Notes under the pieces: model-generated
Seen by the model: the letters and a program-made list of their open reading frames with translations, nothing else
What the model was told of the DNA's origin: nothing
Databases searched by the model: none
In this document: positions 44,211-58,400 of the stretch, in pieces
Position numbering within the stretch: position 1 is the first letter of the stretch
Layout: each line of letters begins with the position of its first letter
Position numbers and translations under genes: made by a program
Assembly: GCA_017590115.1 (NCBI GenBank)
Contig: JAGGNK010008559.1
Span: 7,743,888 to 7,807,887 of the forward strand
DNA from: Montifringilla adamsi
Taxonomy: Eukaryota > Chordata > Aves > Passeriformes > Passeridae
Direction: 5' to 3'
Length of the DNA: 64,000 nt

Positions 44211-46617
44211 TACAGAGAAAAAGCTGTTTTATTCAGTGCTGCTCTCATACACAGAGGTCACACCAAACACAAGGCACTCATCTGCCCATCCAATAATTTC
44301 ATTTATTCAATATATAATTCTTAAATTTCTAGAGACTCTCAGCAAGAACATCTGGGAAAAAACTCCAGAGTAAACACAATTCAAACCTAAATTACATTGT
44401 CAGTGTGGTTACAGGAAAACCCTGAAAAATCCAAGAGTAATTTTTGTGATATTTTAAATTAAGAGTAAGAAACTCCATCAGGTCAATCCATCAATTTTTG
44501 GTTTTTAATCCAAGGCACAACAACTTTCCTGGCTTTCCAGCAGTTACTACTACAAATCCTGCCATATGACGAGCCCAGAAAATGTCAATCCCCTCTCACA
44601 GAAGCTGCTTTTCAAAGGGTTTCAGGCATATGTCCTTGATAGTTTATCAGGATGGCATCTCCAATTTGCTCACACTGGAGTAATGAAAGTAGTGTTTGAA
44701 AAGCACTTACTATAGAGTTAAAATCAAACAAACAAACAAAAAGCCCCTCACTTTTGAAAAGCAATTAGAACTACAGGAAAGCAAAGACACCCAGGAATAC
44801 TCAGGCTCATCCATCTTCTCACCATGAGGACACCTCAGCGGGTGGTTTGTGTCACTGTGGCGGCAGGGAACGCTTCCAGCTGCTGGAAATGGAACATCAG
44901 CCCAGGCCTCCACTCCACCACAGAGCTTCTCCACTCCCTGGGGCTCTTGGCTTCCCAATCACTCTCTTTGGTGCATATCCAAGAAGCAATTAGCCAAAAA
45001 GAGATGGATAAGCTGCGTCCCTTCTGAAGCTGTTCCTGTGTTGTCTAGTGCTCAGCTAACAGTGGAAAAAATCATCCATCTCCTTTCTCCAGCACACATT
45101 GACACCAAAGGTCTCCCACAAATTCTCACACTCACTTGTCACAGGAAATGTAAAAAACGTGAAGTGTATTAATTGCTTGAGTTTAAATTTGGGAGGAAGA
45201 TTCCTGCCTTGTATGATAGAAACAAACAGCCATAAATCTGGCTATAACTGAATTTCCCTTCTAAATATTAGTTACTATAGAAAGAAGCTTCAGTTTTTGC
45301 CCAGCTGCTTTTGTAGGTGCAGTTTTGAGGCAAAGTTTCTTAATGGATATTAAGTGCCTTGGGAAAGTCTACTTGCGTGGTCACTCTTTTAAAAACACAT
45401 GTAACAGAAGTTCAGCTTTTCATTTACCATTCTGAAGACTTTAAGACCCTTCATCAATATTTGTTGTAAACAAAGGCTTATTTCTTCCCTCCTCATTTTT
45501 TTTCTTTTTCTGGTGCAAATAGTAGAAAGACATTACATCAACAATAGAAAAAAAAATCTCCTCCCTATTACAAACCTCTTACAGTCTCCATTCCAGTTCA
45601 AAGTAGTACTTTATTCCTCTAAAGCACCAGTGGACACTTGTTTATGTCTTTCTAAATAAAAATTTCTCAATATATGCTTAATCTGAGAATGCCACAGATG
45701 GCCAGAACTTTGTTTTGGGTTGTCTCTACGAATGTTGGAAACACAACAGCCCAGCATGGCTGAAGATAAGAGAACGAACAATCCAGTGAGGTCTAAATTG
45801 GAAGTAAAACAAATTTTCTGTAGTCCAGAATAATTGTACTTGGAAAAAGATCTGAACTGTCTAGAAGCACTGGCAGCTGTTGCAGGTCTAAGAGATGGAG
45901 TAGTGACCTCAGCTTATGAGAAATGAGAAATAATGTCTTAAGTACAAATATTTATGGGGGTTAGAGTAATTAGCAAAATGATCCCTCTCCTTCTCTCTAA
46001 TATACATACAAACATGTATACACACCCTCTCTCTCTGTATCCACATCACATACAGCAATACATCTAAATTAGCAAAATTACTCCAGGCTAAGAAAAGAAA
46101 CAATGTCAGTATAAAGATTGATGATATACATTAAAAAAAATAATGCAAAAATACTCTGCAATCAAACATCATGAACTCTAACAATTTCAATTAATATTGG
46201 ATTTCAAAGAAATTCAGACTTGTTGAGAGATTCCTTAATGGGAACAATCATAAAATCACATCTCTTTCTCACAGCATTGCATTGTAACCATAAGATCATG
46301 GTTTAATTATTTATCTCTCCTGATCCCATGTCACTGGAAGGGTGGCAAAAAGTATACCAAAGTAACTTGGCCCCTGCTCAGGAGTCAAGACACATTTTGT
46401 TGTATTGCTACAGGGTAAAGCAACTGCTTTTGTACTGGAAGTGCTTGAACACATGTTCAGAGATTAAAGGGAAATCTTTTTCCCTGAGTTTGGGGGAAAA
46501 TCAGTGTTTGTGGGGCAGATACAGCCAGTGCCTGCCTGTGTGGTTGTTGTCATTTCAGAAACCCATTATCCCATTTGATCAGAGCACACACAAATTGTTA
46601 GGAGGCAGATCTTCACA

Positions 46618-46680
46618 TAAACACAGAATAGTTAAGGTTGGAAAGCTCAAGCAGGGCTGCTTGCAACAAGTCTGCCTGCA
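46618..46680 (-). mobile_element. CR1-like 3' end remnant
   Basis: ACACAGAATAGTTAAGGTTG followed by GAAAGCTCAAGCAGGGCTGC, resembling a degraded CR1 terminus. Too short to subtype. Confidence 0.5.
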
Positions 46681-49600
46681 ATAATTTTAACTCTAAATAT
46701 TTCCACATCAGCTACAAACCCCTCGCGAGTCAAAAATGTCTCTTTCACTGTCTCTCCTAGCAAGTGATGATGAAATAGTGGAAGTTTTGTTATAGACTTG
46801 TCTTTATCTTCTTTTAAATTAGATTCTTATCCAGGTCACAGAATTCATAACTTCCACGTGGGCTAATTATGGAGAATGTTCCATTATTCACAGGACTGCA
46901 GCTGGAAATAGAAATATAGGTGGAAGTGGAGAAAATACTCTTTCCATTCCCTGGTATGTTATAGTACAAAGCCAATGTAACCTCATGGAGGAATACAGCA
47001 AAGACAGACTATTCCCAAGGAACAGCAGTTACCACATCATGCAGCTTTCATCATGTCACACTGAAGGACAAGGAGAGATGAGATCAGCGGAACATTACAA
47101 AAAAAAAAAATTGTTTTACTACATCATGAATTTAATTTCTGCCACTTGCACAACCAAAATCTCGCTCTGCGTCATTTCTGTAGGATGTATTAGCTGGCAG
47201 GTAGAAAACGCAAGAATAAAGAAACAACCCCAAACCCCTCTCTCTTGGTAACAATCTGTGCTGATAGTATTCCAGAAGGAATGTCACAACTCTCCCATTT
47301 GTTTTCTCTTTGTTTCAGGACTGTTTCCATGGATCTCCAAACCTAGGCCCCACTGAAGGGTTCCCCAGAGCATAACACCCTGCAGCAGCAGGTCACAGAC
47401 CAAACACCACATGCAGAACACAAAGAGAGTGCCAGTGGCACAGTGAACACATTAAGCCCTTGCAAAGACAGCTCCCTGTACAGGGTATGGGCACAGCAGC
47501 ATCTGAGAAAGGAGAGACAAGCCCTGGAATGCCTTTGGAAATGCAAAGAAATGATGTGGTCCCTTGTGCTGCGTTAGCTTTTATTTCTAGGGAGGGAGAA
47601 CTCTCCCAAATGAGCCTGAGGCAGTGTTCAGTGCTGGGGTGGATGCAGTTATTGCTCCACCACACCCCGATGCATCCATCCATGCAGTGACCAGCTTGGG
47701 ACAAACACGTTCTGCAATCCCCCCCTTTCTCAGCTAGGAAACCATCCCTATATGTCTTTAAGTTCACCATGACTGCATCTCCCACGATATCTGAAGTTAC
47801 AAGTACTGTAAGTGCAACTGAAGCCAGCTGGCTCTTGTGAAATCTTGTTTGTTTCTTGGAGAGACCAGAGCTTAGCGCAGCTCTTCGTGGTGGTTAAAGG
47901 ACTGTAATCCACTGTCCACATGCCAAAATGGAATCTGTTATCTGCCAGAAAATTACTTTCCCAACACTGCCCAAGCTATTGTCTCAAAGCTGACCTGCAG
48001 TCATTAACTTCCAAGCATCTGGGAGGTTAAATTGCTCAGTGTTTTGTCTCCTTTTATGCAAAAGCAATACTCATTACATAAGAATCACTATTTAATTTAT
48101 GCCCTTTTCCTCCTCAGGAAAATAATAGAGAATGAATGCCTGCATAAGCCACGTTGTTATATCCTCATTACTTTTATCAACTGCAGTCTTGATTGTTTTT
48201 CTCTGTAAAAGCTGAATTACCTGCTCCAAGTGCCCCCAGAAAATGCCGAAAGTTCACTCTGACATTAATGTGGCCAGCTATTGATCTCTGCCTTAACTGC
48301 TGAACTCAAACTGCCATGAATTCCAGCCATTGCATACTTCACATGGCATTTGGGAAGACTTTTCTAGGGAAAAACCAGCTGTACCTTAAAAAGAATGAAG
48401 AAGGTGCAAACTCCAAGCAACGGAAGAGTGAAAGCACTTAAGAGTGGAAGAAGAGTAGAAGCACGTAAGAGTGAAAGGCAAGAGTTATGGGTGTCGTTAC
48501 AAGTCTGAATGTTTGCTCTGAAACCTTTGTGGGCCGTTCATGTTGTTGATCTAACACTCACAAATTCCCTACCCATCCCCTGTGGGGGCTGTCAGGTGAC
48601 ACTAGAGATAAAGCTGCACCCACTGGCTTTGCCACAGGCCACAGTGACTCTGTGTCCCAAACAGTGAAAGGTTGTCCCCTGTGGCAGGTTCTCTGCTGTG
48701 TAGGAGCCCACGTGTGCACGTTATCAGGGGATGACAGTGTCTCCTGACAGCAGATGAAGGGAAAGGCTGTGTAATGCCAGACCAGGAGTGAGAACCAGGA
48801 GGACACTGAAATAGGCACAGACTCATCTTCCTTTCTCTTGGCTGCCCCACCCTCCACCCCCAGCCTGTCTCGTCTCCTCATCCTTTGTCCCCACCCTGTT
48901 CTTTTCCCTTCCCCTGCTGTCAGGCACAGGTTCCTGGCCTGTTTCTAAATCTTTCCCCAGCTCCTCATGCCAAGCTCTGTCCTCTGGACTACTTTTCCTT
49001 TGTATCTCACTATGGCTCCTAGCCACGTGCTCCAGAGCTGTGTTTCCTTTCCCCAGTGCTTCTTAATCCCTGCCTCCTTTCTTGAAATTCAGAGCCCATG
49101 TTCTCCTTCCTCAGCCAATCCTCATAACCCTGTAGTTTATTTTTTCCATAGGCTCCTTCATTTTCCTTTCCCCTGGGACTTCCCCATCTCATGGTAGTTC
49201 CCAGCTCCCCATTTTACTCCCTGGCAGGGTGGCAATCTCCCTGAGTCCCATCAGACTGCCCATCACCTGCCTGCCACAAGTTACAAACCTCTTCGGTCTT
49301 CTTCAGACAAGGTACCATGGCATCGATTACCTCAGCAAGTGCAACCAATCCCAAACCCATAGCTTGTCTAGGAGTGCTTCACTGCAGGGAAAAATAACAA
49401 AAATATACGTGCCAAACTTTATTGCCATAAGTATTGAGGGCTTATTCTGACTAATCGCACGCCTTGAGTCATTGCACCACAGCCAACAAGTACCTTGGAA
49501 AAACAACAAAAAACTCAGCAAGCAAACAATGATAGAAGCCTTCCCCTCAAAGACCAGCAAGCCAAAGTCATTGCCATGAATGATATTAATGAATTAACTG

Positions 49601-51124
49601 AAGTCCAGGTGGCCAGACAGCATTTTTAGTGCATCAGCTTGCATACACATATTACACACGCAAGGATGGATAGAACTCTGAAGTTTATTTTGTAAAATTC
49701 ATCCTGGCCAAGATGAATGCTGGATTTTAGCTGTTATTTCCATTCACAATTGAATTGCAATTTTTTAGACAGATTAATCTCAGAGTTTTCATATTAAGAT
49801 GACAGCTGTTTATGAATCAATTTATGGGCTTTGTCATCTAATGATTCATTTGTTTTAAAATGACCGAGCTAATATAGATGATTCCTTTCACTGGAAATAG
49901 GAGTTACACATCCCATTTTACATCAGTTGCTCCTAGTCTGAAGTTGGGTTTTCCTTTGACTGCTTCCTTGCCCATTGTTGGGTTTGCCACTTTTGTGGCT
50001 GACGCGCCACAGAGACAAGGAGAGTCACTCTGAGCTATTGGCTGCTCTCCTGACATCAGTGTGTGGGTGCACAGCCAGGGTTAGTCACTCAGCCCAGCTG
50101 TGTGGGCCTGCAGGGAGCGCCGTGTCATCTGTCACATCTGGGAGCACACAGCAGCCGTGCGCGCGTGTGGGGCTGTGCCGGGGGCTGGGATCCCGGGACA
50201 GCTGCAGCCTGCCAGAGCCTGGCTCCCGGGGCTCAGCTCCTGCAGCAGTTCCCTGGGTGTCCACACATGCTCAGAGGGTGCTGCCAAGGCAGGCCATGGA
50301 GCAGGCGCTGCTGGCCAAGCCGTGCTTGTATTAAGTAGCGCTTGCACAGTTCAGAGCCAACATCCTTCCTTATTTTTACTGATGTAAAAAAAAGTTACTC
50401 TGGGATGATTTGAAGACAGGCAAGAAAAGAGTGATTTTAAGGTTAACATTCCTTGAAGGTTTTTACTTCCCAGTGTCTTCCCTGGCCTCCCTGAAGCTAC
50501 CACGATGCTGTAGCTGCTGTACCTGAAGCTGCTGTCCCTCAAAGCAGGAGAGGTGGGGACACCATGCCAAGGGAAAGGCTGGATGCACAGTTAGCAGGGA
50601 TATCAATCCCCATGCAGAGTACAGAAGGAAGAACAGGATGTGCACAGGATATATCCCCAGGCTACCTCACCTACTTGTTGGAAGTTATGGTAACATTACT
50701 TTTTACTCACACCCTTCAAATAGCATCTCTCACTGACTTCTTTGGCAGCCACCTCCAGAAGGTATTTTTAGTGCACACAGATATCATATGAAGGTATTGA
50801 AATCTTTTTACCTACAGCACTTGTGCATTCCCAAGAAAAGTGTACAACAGCCTTTATGGCCCTGCATCAAATGACTTCAAGTCGTGCTGAACAATTCCTG
50901 TCATTTTCACTGACAGGTCTCTTGTCACAACCCCACCACCACAGACAATGTACAGTGACACCAGTGCCATGCCAACTGCTTCATTTTTATCAAGGATATT
51001 TGTAGAGGTGACTTTCAAGGACAATTATTTCTTCCAACTTCTTACAATGGTTCCAAGTAGCCCATAAGGCATCATTACTTCATTAGTTGCTGAAGTATAG
51101 CTCTCTTCCTTATAAACTGCCTTC

Positions 51125-51224
<100 letters not shown>

Positions 51225-51830
51225 ATTTAGCTATTTATTTTCAGATGAAGAGTATGACCTCATGCACAAATTTATTATTGAGCAGAGTTATTTTTATGGA
51301 ACACTGGGTTTTTTCCTAGTGGCCAGTTTCACCACAGAGACATGTATGAGAATAAATACCTTTCCCAGCTGTGGCTGTGGAATGGAGAACAGAATGGAGC
51401 AGGAGAGAACTGTGATCTTTACAAAACCAAAGTTTCAGAAATTCTGAAGGGGAAGAGGCTGAGTACAACCTGAGTACTGCCCAAAGAATTTACTTAGGGA
51501 AATCAAAAAAACACCTTTCCTTATGTTTGTTTGCGGTTTTTTTCTGTATGCACTAGAGCCAATCCCTTTCCTGCTTTTCTCCATCTATATTGTGTGCTCT
51601 TTTGTGGTTTCTAGAAGATTCCATGCTCCATAAAGGCAAATAGATGAGACAGTTATAAATATCATAGCAAAACTCAGGAGCTCGGGGCAGGAGAGCAGGA
51701 AGAAGTGGCAAGTGCAATATAAGGAATGAGTTACTGCCAATGCATGTTTTCTCCAGAGCCGATAACAAATAAAAAGTTAGGTTAATCATCTAATAAACCT
51801 AATAAAATGATTTTATTAAGCAATTAGTTC

Positions 51831-51845
51831 AGAACCAACTGTTCT
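51831..51845. promoter_or_regulatory. Candidate steroid-receptor (GRE/ARE/PRE) palindrome
   Basis: AGAACCAACTGTTCT matches AGAACAnnnTGTTCT at 11 of 12 fixed positions. It lies in a longer perfect inverted repeat TTCAGAAC-CAACT-GTTCTGAA (51,829-51,849). It is about 10 kb upstream of the FGF2 start. Confidence 0.35.
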
Positions 51846-52415
51846 GAACCAACCTGATTCCACGTTTAGTGCAGCCTGGCCAGTGCCACTCGACTGCCAG
51901 ACACACACAATTAGTGTTTCAGGAGTCAACTGGACCTATTTGGGAGCTCTGTTTGAAACTTTTTTCAAGCTTAGGGTATGCCTACAATTAAATTCCTGTC
52001 ACTGGAGTTGTTAGCTTGATGACAAACCTTTTCTGTCATTCTTCATTACACTCTCACCTTCAGTACCCCAAGCATAAGCTTCTAGAGAAATTAATGTTTT
52101 AGGGTATCCCTATGTTGCCTGCCATTTCCAACAGTTGATTCCCAGCCATCTCCCATGCTGTCCAAATTAAGTACCAATAAAGCATCTCAGCACTCTGGAG
52201 TCAGTTCAGGCATTGATCCAAATCCCTTAAAAATCCATTGGACTCTTTGAAGTGATGATGGCAGCCATTGTTTTTAAGACATTTGAGTTCCCTGCCAGCT
52301 CTCACTAGAAGTCCTGGCTCCATACATCACATGTGTGAAACTGCCTGGGTCTAGGACGTGCAGTAAGGACAACGGAGTAAAGATGTGACAGAAATAATGA
52401 TTAAGTGATTTGTGT

Positions 52416-52474
52416 AAAAAAAAAAAAAAGTAAAAAGCATAATTTTTAACTTTATCCAACTTTTTTTTTTTTTT
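52416..52474. repeat. A14 and T14 runs, 31 bp apart
   Basis: A 14-nt A run at 52,416-52,429 and a 14-nt T run at 52,461-52,474 form an inverted homopolymer pair that could fold into an A-T hairpin. Confidence 0.8.
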
Positions 52475-55400
52475 AAACAACTGTACTTAGCAGATGGAAG
52501 TAATTTTTTTGAAAAGAGGAAGGAAAAGAGGCCCCTGAAAATTATGAGGGGGTAAACAAATGCTTTTTGGGCTGCCACATGCCCAAGACACAACACCAAA
52601 TTCCTAGGAAAAAAGCTGCAGCTTGTGTGTTGCTATATCCTGTGTTAGGAGCCAACAGAGGTGAATAGGTTTGGTTGTTAGGAGGAGTGAAGTGGGGTAC
52701 CTTTGTTCTTCCACTCAAATACAAAATAGACCAGCACTGAATAGCCTTTATTCTTATTTCAGTTTCTTAACAGGAGCTTCGTGTACCACCTTCAAAAAAA
52801 GAAATTACTTTATATTATGATGTTTGGATTACTCCCATAGAGGATAATTGAAAACACAATTACATTACCTCTCAGACACGAGTCTTTTCTCCAGGATGGT
52901 TACATGCAAGAAAGGCAAATGTAAGCATTGTAAGCAATGGGGATGAAGAGACTGGAACAAACTGTATGCAATTATCACAGGAGACTGGATGGAACAGGCC
53001 AGAATCCAGATGTGGTACAAATGAGTGTGAACAAAGGAGTTGCATTTGCTTACCTCCTGTCTGAATCCAATCTATTGATTTTAGCATATGAAAAACAGTG
53101 GTACTGGGAGGAACTTAGGTGTAATTCCTGCTCTGTTGTGCAGAGCTGAACTCTCATTCATTTCAACCTGTAAAAGATTGAGAACTGAATGTTTAAGAAA
53201 TTCAAAGCAGAACAGCAGTAAAACAAAGCAGAGACAGGGCCCAGAGGTCTGATCACAACCACTTTTAAAAGAAAACACAAATATTACTAAGATGTTTGCT
53301 ATGAAACTGGAGTGGAATCAGGATTAAAGTTCTAGGCCACAAGAGAAAAATCACATGTAATAAAGTAACACTACACTGTTCCAAAGGGGTATAAGAAAAA
53401 TGTACTGGAGTGTGCTTCTGGTGTTAAAAGACAGGCCAACCAAAATTTGTTGGATAAAACTCCTCACAAATCTGCAGGAATATGAAGCTGCATTCAGCAC
53501 AGCTCAGAGGAGGGTTACACATAGCAAACAAGTGATGTTCCTGGTGAAATGCACTTTCACTAGAATGTGTTTTATGATTTTCACATAAATTTATTCAAAC
53601 TAGGAATGACTCCATTTTCTCTAACCATAAAGTGTAATCTCACAACATTACTTTTTGTTACTTTTCAAGGGAAATTATTTGTCAGAAATGTTTGTAGACA
53701 CAGCACCTGCTGCTAGCCCTTTCCCAGGAAGCAGCTGCCAGCAGGGTGAAGATACAGCCCTAACAGCTCATTTTTATCTCCCTTTGCTGCACGATTGCCC
53801 TAGCTGATCTTCAACTCCCAGCTGTTAGAGAAAGGAGAGATTTTTGACTCCAGGGACTGCAGCCACAGCCCATGGAAAGCAGAAGTGAGCAAAAGTCAAT
53901 TTTGGTACACCCAACTGCCTCCCTACAACAGTCAGACCTCATTTTTTCAGATGAGACACATCCCCGTCACGCCACTAAACAAAAAATAATTTTTTAAAGT
54001 GCATGACACAATGGAGGAAAGAGGTTAGTGCTGAGGATAAATTCCAAATGGTTGGGATGTTTTCCTAGACTGTCTCTTACGTAACCCCCAAAATTCAGCC
54101 TCCCAGCAGCCTGCTGGGAGCAGAGGGGAGTGGGCAGGGAGCTCATTGACAATACCAGGCACATGTGCACATACACACACAGCCACCACACACGAGGCAA
54201 TGAGAATTAGCTAGTCCACTCCAAATGTCAGCCAATTTGTGTAATATCCTTTCACTCAGCATTTCTTATTCACTGGAGGGGAAAAGAATCTCAATAATTT
54301 TGTCAGCAGTCTCTGGAGATTTGAAAATGGGGGAAGTCAGCTGGATTTATAGTGTCTCTCCAGTCATTGCTGTTGTTGTCTGCTTGACAGTCTGTACATC
54401 AATTAAATAACCAGTGAGCAAGCAGGTATTCACTTCATACAAACCACCAGTGGACTTGGTTTTAATGAGTTCTAATTGTTATTAACAGCAGCTGTCATTT
54501 CAACTTGACTTAGCATAACAGCTCTGGGCTGCTGCTGCTGCTCATCTTTATCCCACGAGGCACAGAAGGCTTATTCCAGAAAGCACTTTTCCAGGGAATG
54601 GTTTCTCAGATGGTGGAAAGCCAGGAAGCCATCTTTGATCAGATGACAGCAGTGCTGAGACTTCCTGATTTAACACACCTAGGACATGAGGGAAGAGCTG
54701 AGAAGTGGAAGTATGGAGATTAACAGATTGGATAAAAAGAATGGCAATTATTTCCCCATACAAACTCTCTGTGAAAGAAACACACTGGTGGTAATTACCA
54801 TCAGAAACAGAAGTTTTTGTGACCAAAGTAAAGCTTACAATGTACATCAAACACATTTCTGAAATTAAATCATCTCCCTTCAGAGGTATTGAAAAATCTA
54901 AGAAAAATCTAAGGTTTAAGTTCCAGAACTAAGTAAAGAAATTCACAATTAAATACATGGTTTCTATTTCTACAACAGGAAAAACAAGGGAAAAACAAAA
55001 CATTGGATAAGCAAGCAAAGAAGCTTGAATTTTTACAGTTATTGCAGTACTCGTGTTTACCAAGGACATTTTCATTGGTCTCAAATGTCCAAAGGAAACT
55101 CTGATGGGCCTTCCCTTAAAAGCCATTGGTTTATGCTCCTCTTCAAAGCAGAAAATTCAGTTTTTCCTATTCCAAAGATTTTAATAACTGTTTATTTATT
55201 TAGAATTATATATATGAGGTAGAGGATTTTTCTTTTTGTTTAAATTAGGAAGGTTCTAAAAACTGTATTGTGTTTGGTGTACTGTTTTGTGCCTGACAGG
55301 TCAAACCATTTTCTTGAGCTACTTTCAACTTTCCTGAGAAACAAATTTGTTTATTTAGTCTCAGGATTAATCTGATCTTCACGGAGAAATTTTATTCTGG

Positions 55401-58400
55401 AGATTTTTGTTTCATTACAGTCATCTTCAGTTCCTAGGAATACTTCTGGTTTCGATGGAGAGGACAAATCTATTTAACAGACAGATGTAACCTCTAAAAC
55501 TGAGGGTAATGCTTTTCTGTGAAAGGCAGGGCATGCCTAGAAAAAAAGAGTCTTGTTTAAATGACAAAATTGTTCAGCAATAATTTTAAATATTGTGTCA
55601 TCATCCATTTCATTTATTTACAGAATTCTTCTACTGGCTTTTCTTTTTCAAGAACTAAAGTTTCCATTTGTTCCTCTTGCAAATACAGCAGTAAATGATA
55701 ACATAAGTTGTCATTACAAATACTTAGATGATTTTGCTGAAAGCACTTTTACCTCAAGTGTGCCCCAAGAGCCATCAGATCCAGTCTGACTTAAGCCAGA
55801 AAAATGTTCCTTTAGATAAAAGCAAGAAATGAGAACATATTGGAGAGTGTGTCCTAGTTAAGTGTAAAATTATTATGTCTCAACATAAAATGGCCATTTA
55901 TTTCAATGAATCCAGTGGTTATGAGCTGAATAAGCCATCTCCTGGAACAAGAGGCAAGATTCTATATGCCATGAATACAGAATGTCATCACCTGCCATTA
56001 TGTCAGAGCTCTAAAAAACACAGCAAGCTCCACACTTGCTCTAAATCCTCCTGAACTCAGTCTATTGAGTGAAACATGGATTTGAGCAATGGCCCATGAG
56101 GTGCTCCCTCCAAAAAACCCCACCTGTGGAGGGTGTGCAGACTCCCCAGACCTTGCAGTTTGCAGGAGGATAGGTGGTAATTTCTAGAACTGAGATTATG
56201 ATGATCCTCTACCACAAAGAAAGAAGCAGAATTCATTTTTATTTTCAATGTGGAATTTGTTTTAGAGATGTTCAATTTGTAATTATATCATGCTGGCTAA
56301 ATGCTTAATTATGTTGTGGCACTCTTCCCAGAGATCCTCGTGGATGCAGCTTTTAACAATTTCTTTCTGTTTCACAGATGGTTTGTATTTGCCTTTTGCT
56401 TTATTTATTATTTTTTTAAGAACACTAATTGCAAGATTTAAAAATGAAAACAAAGGGCAATAATGACAATGGAACAGTTTTAGGCTTCAGGTGGTAACTT
56501 GTCTCCAAAATTTCTTGTGGAACTGAGCTGCTTCAGATTACTGCAAAGGCTGCAACATAACATCGATCTCCAATTATGGTTTGAAATTTCAGCAATATGT
56601 AATTAATGCCCTCAGAATTATGTCTGAGCAGGTCACAGAGTTCTCACAGGTATCCCTATTATCAACTGCAGCCAACCTCTGCTAATCAACTCATGAAAAA
56701 AAAACAAAGCATACAACAGCAACAGAAAATGGATTTGTGATATTCTCCAGCCTGGTTTTCCACACTCCAGATAACAGCAGGAAGGGGGTCCCAGCCACAG
56801 CTGGTGCTGTGCCCCAGACAAGCCTCCAGGGTGGCTCTCTCGTCATGCACTTCATTCCCAGTGACATTTCTTTGATGGGACTGCAAAGTCCTGATTGATT
56901 GCAGCAAATCACAAGCAGCCCTAGTTCTCCTCAGAAGCAAACACTGGGCTCTTGATCCCAAATATTCCGTATTTGAGGATGTTGTGGAGCTTGGCTTCAA
57001 GCCCCTCACTTTCCTGCCAATTTCAAATGTGATTCAAATCACAGTTAATTTTCTCATCTGTTGCAGTCATTCTCACAGGACTTTGTTAGAAGCAGAATAC
57101 AGAGGGGATTGTAAGAAAATTAATTGGAGGAATTTCTAGACCTGGCACTTCCAGAAGGATTTAAGAGGCCAAATCAGATGATGAGGCCATCATCTTAATA
57201 TTAATCCCTTCCTTCCACGCACATTTTTTACCCCATGAAGAATTCTCTCTTGCCTAGAGTGTAATACAAAAAGCTACTCACGCAGGGACAACCTCCACTG
57301 CAGAGGATGTGCTGTTTGACTGCTCTGTCATTGATGAACAGGAAATTACCAGCTAATAAAAGATGGTGACACAGCAAAACAATCCAAGAATAAATCCTAG
57401 ACCACTTGTGGCTCCTTCCCAGTAAGTTAAATTTCAGTGGAATTTTCACTGCTGTTCTCGTCTGACCACAAAGAGAAAGTCAGGCCGTAATCAGCAGTGA
57501 TTTTAAGGCAAATAAAAAGAAGTAAATAAATGCCACAAGGAATCCTTCTCAGGCTGCTGGCAACAGCACAGCTACAAAATTAGCCTCTGCTTGGGACACT
57601 CAAACAGATGGGTGTCACCCAGGTGGAACAGATGACACATTAAACAACAGACAGTCTCTCACTCCATCATATTTGACCCCAAAATGACAAAGCTCATATT
57701 TAAGGAACAAATTACCCTGATCTGTTAGGTATATTATTCTAAGTCCTCCATGTGCATTTAGAGACCCAGGTACAGAACAGATTGTGTGATGTAAGGGCTT
57801 TATCTTCACTGATTTAACCTACAGGGATTACAGAAAGGTAAGATTGTAGCTGAGCTTCCTACACAAAACAAAACCTTTTTGCCCTGTCTGCAAAGCAGGT
57901 ATTTTATTGTCAAAATACCAAGAGGAGGGAAGATCATAGTTAGCTCCATTCCAAACCAAAACACAAATCTGTACACTGCACTTTGTTTCTCCATTGTAAG
58001 ATTTGCTGTGCAGCACAGACAGGCCCCAGAGGATAAGGGACATTTGAAACAGAGCTGGATCAGGTCAGGTAGAACTGAATTTGAGCCCCATGGAATTCTT
58101 GAGATGTCGAGCCAGGTACCCCCCAATAGCTAGAGATGATTGGTGGTTTTAAAGCTTGAATATTTCAAAGAGAATGTTTTCCATCAATATCACAAGAGGG
58201 AAAGAAGCAAGACCAAAATAATGTCTCACAGCTTTTATTTTGTGTATGAATCAACTGGTCTAAAGGAAATACTACCTTCTTTGACTGGGAGCGTGGAAGA
58301 GTTCAGGGATACAGTATGTATTTTTAAAGGAAAACCTAATACACATGTTTGGAAAGGAAAAGGACAAGACTTAAGCTGCTGGCAGTATTTGCAGACATCC

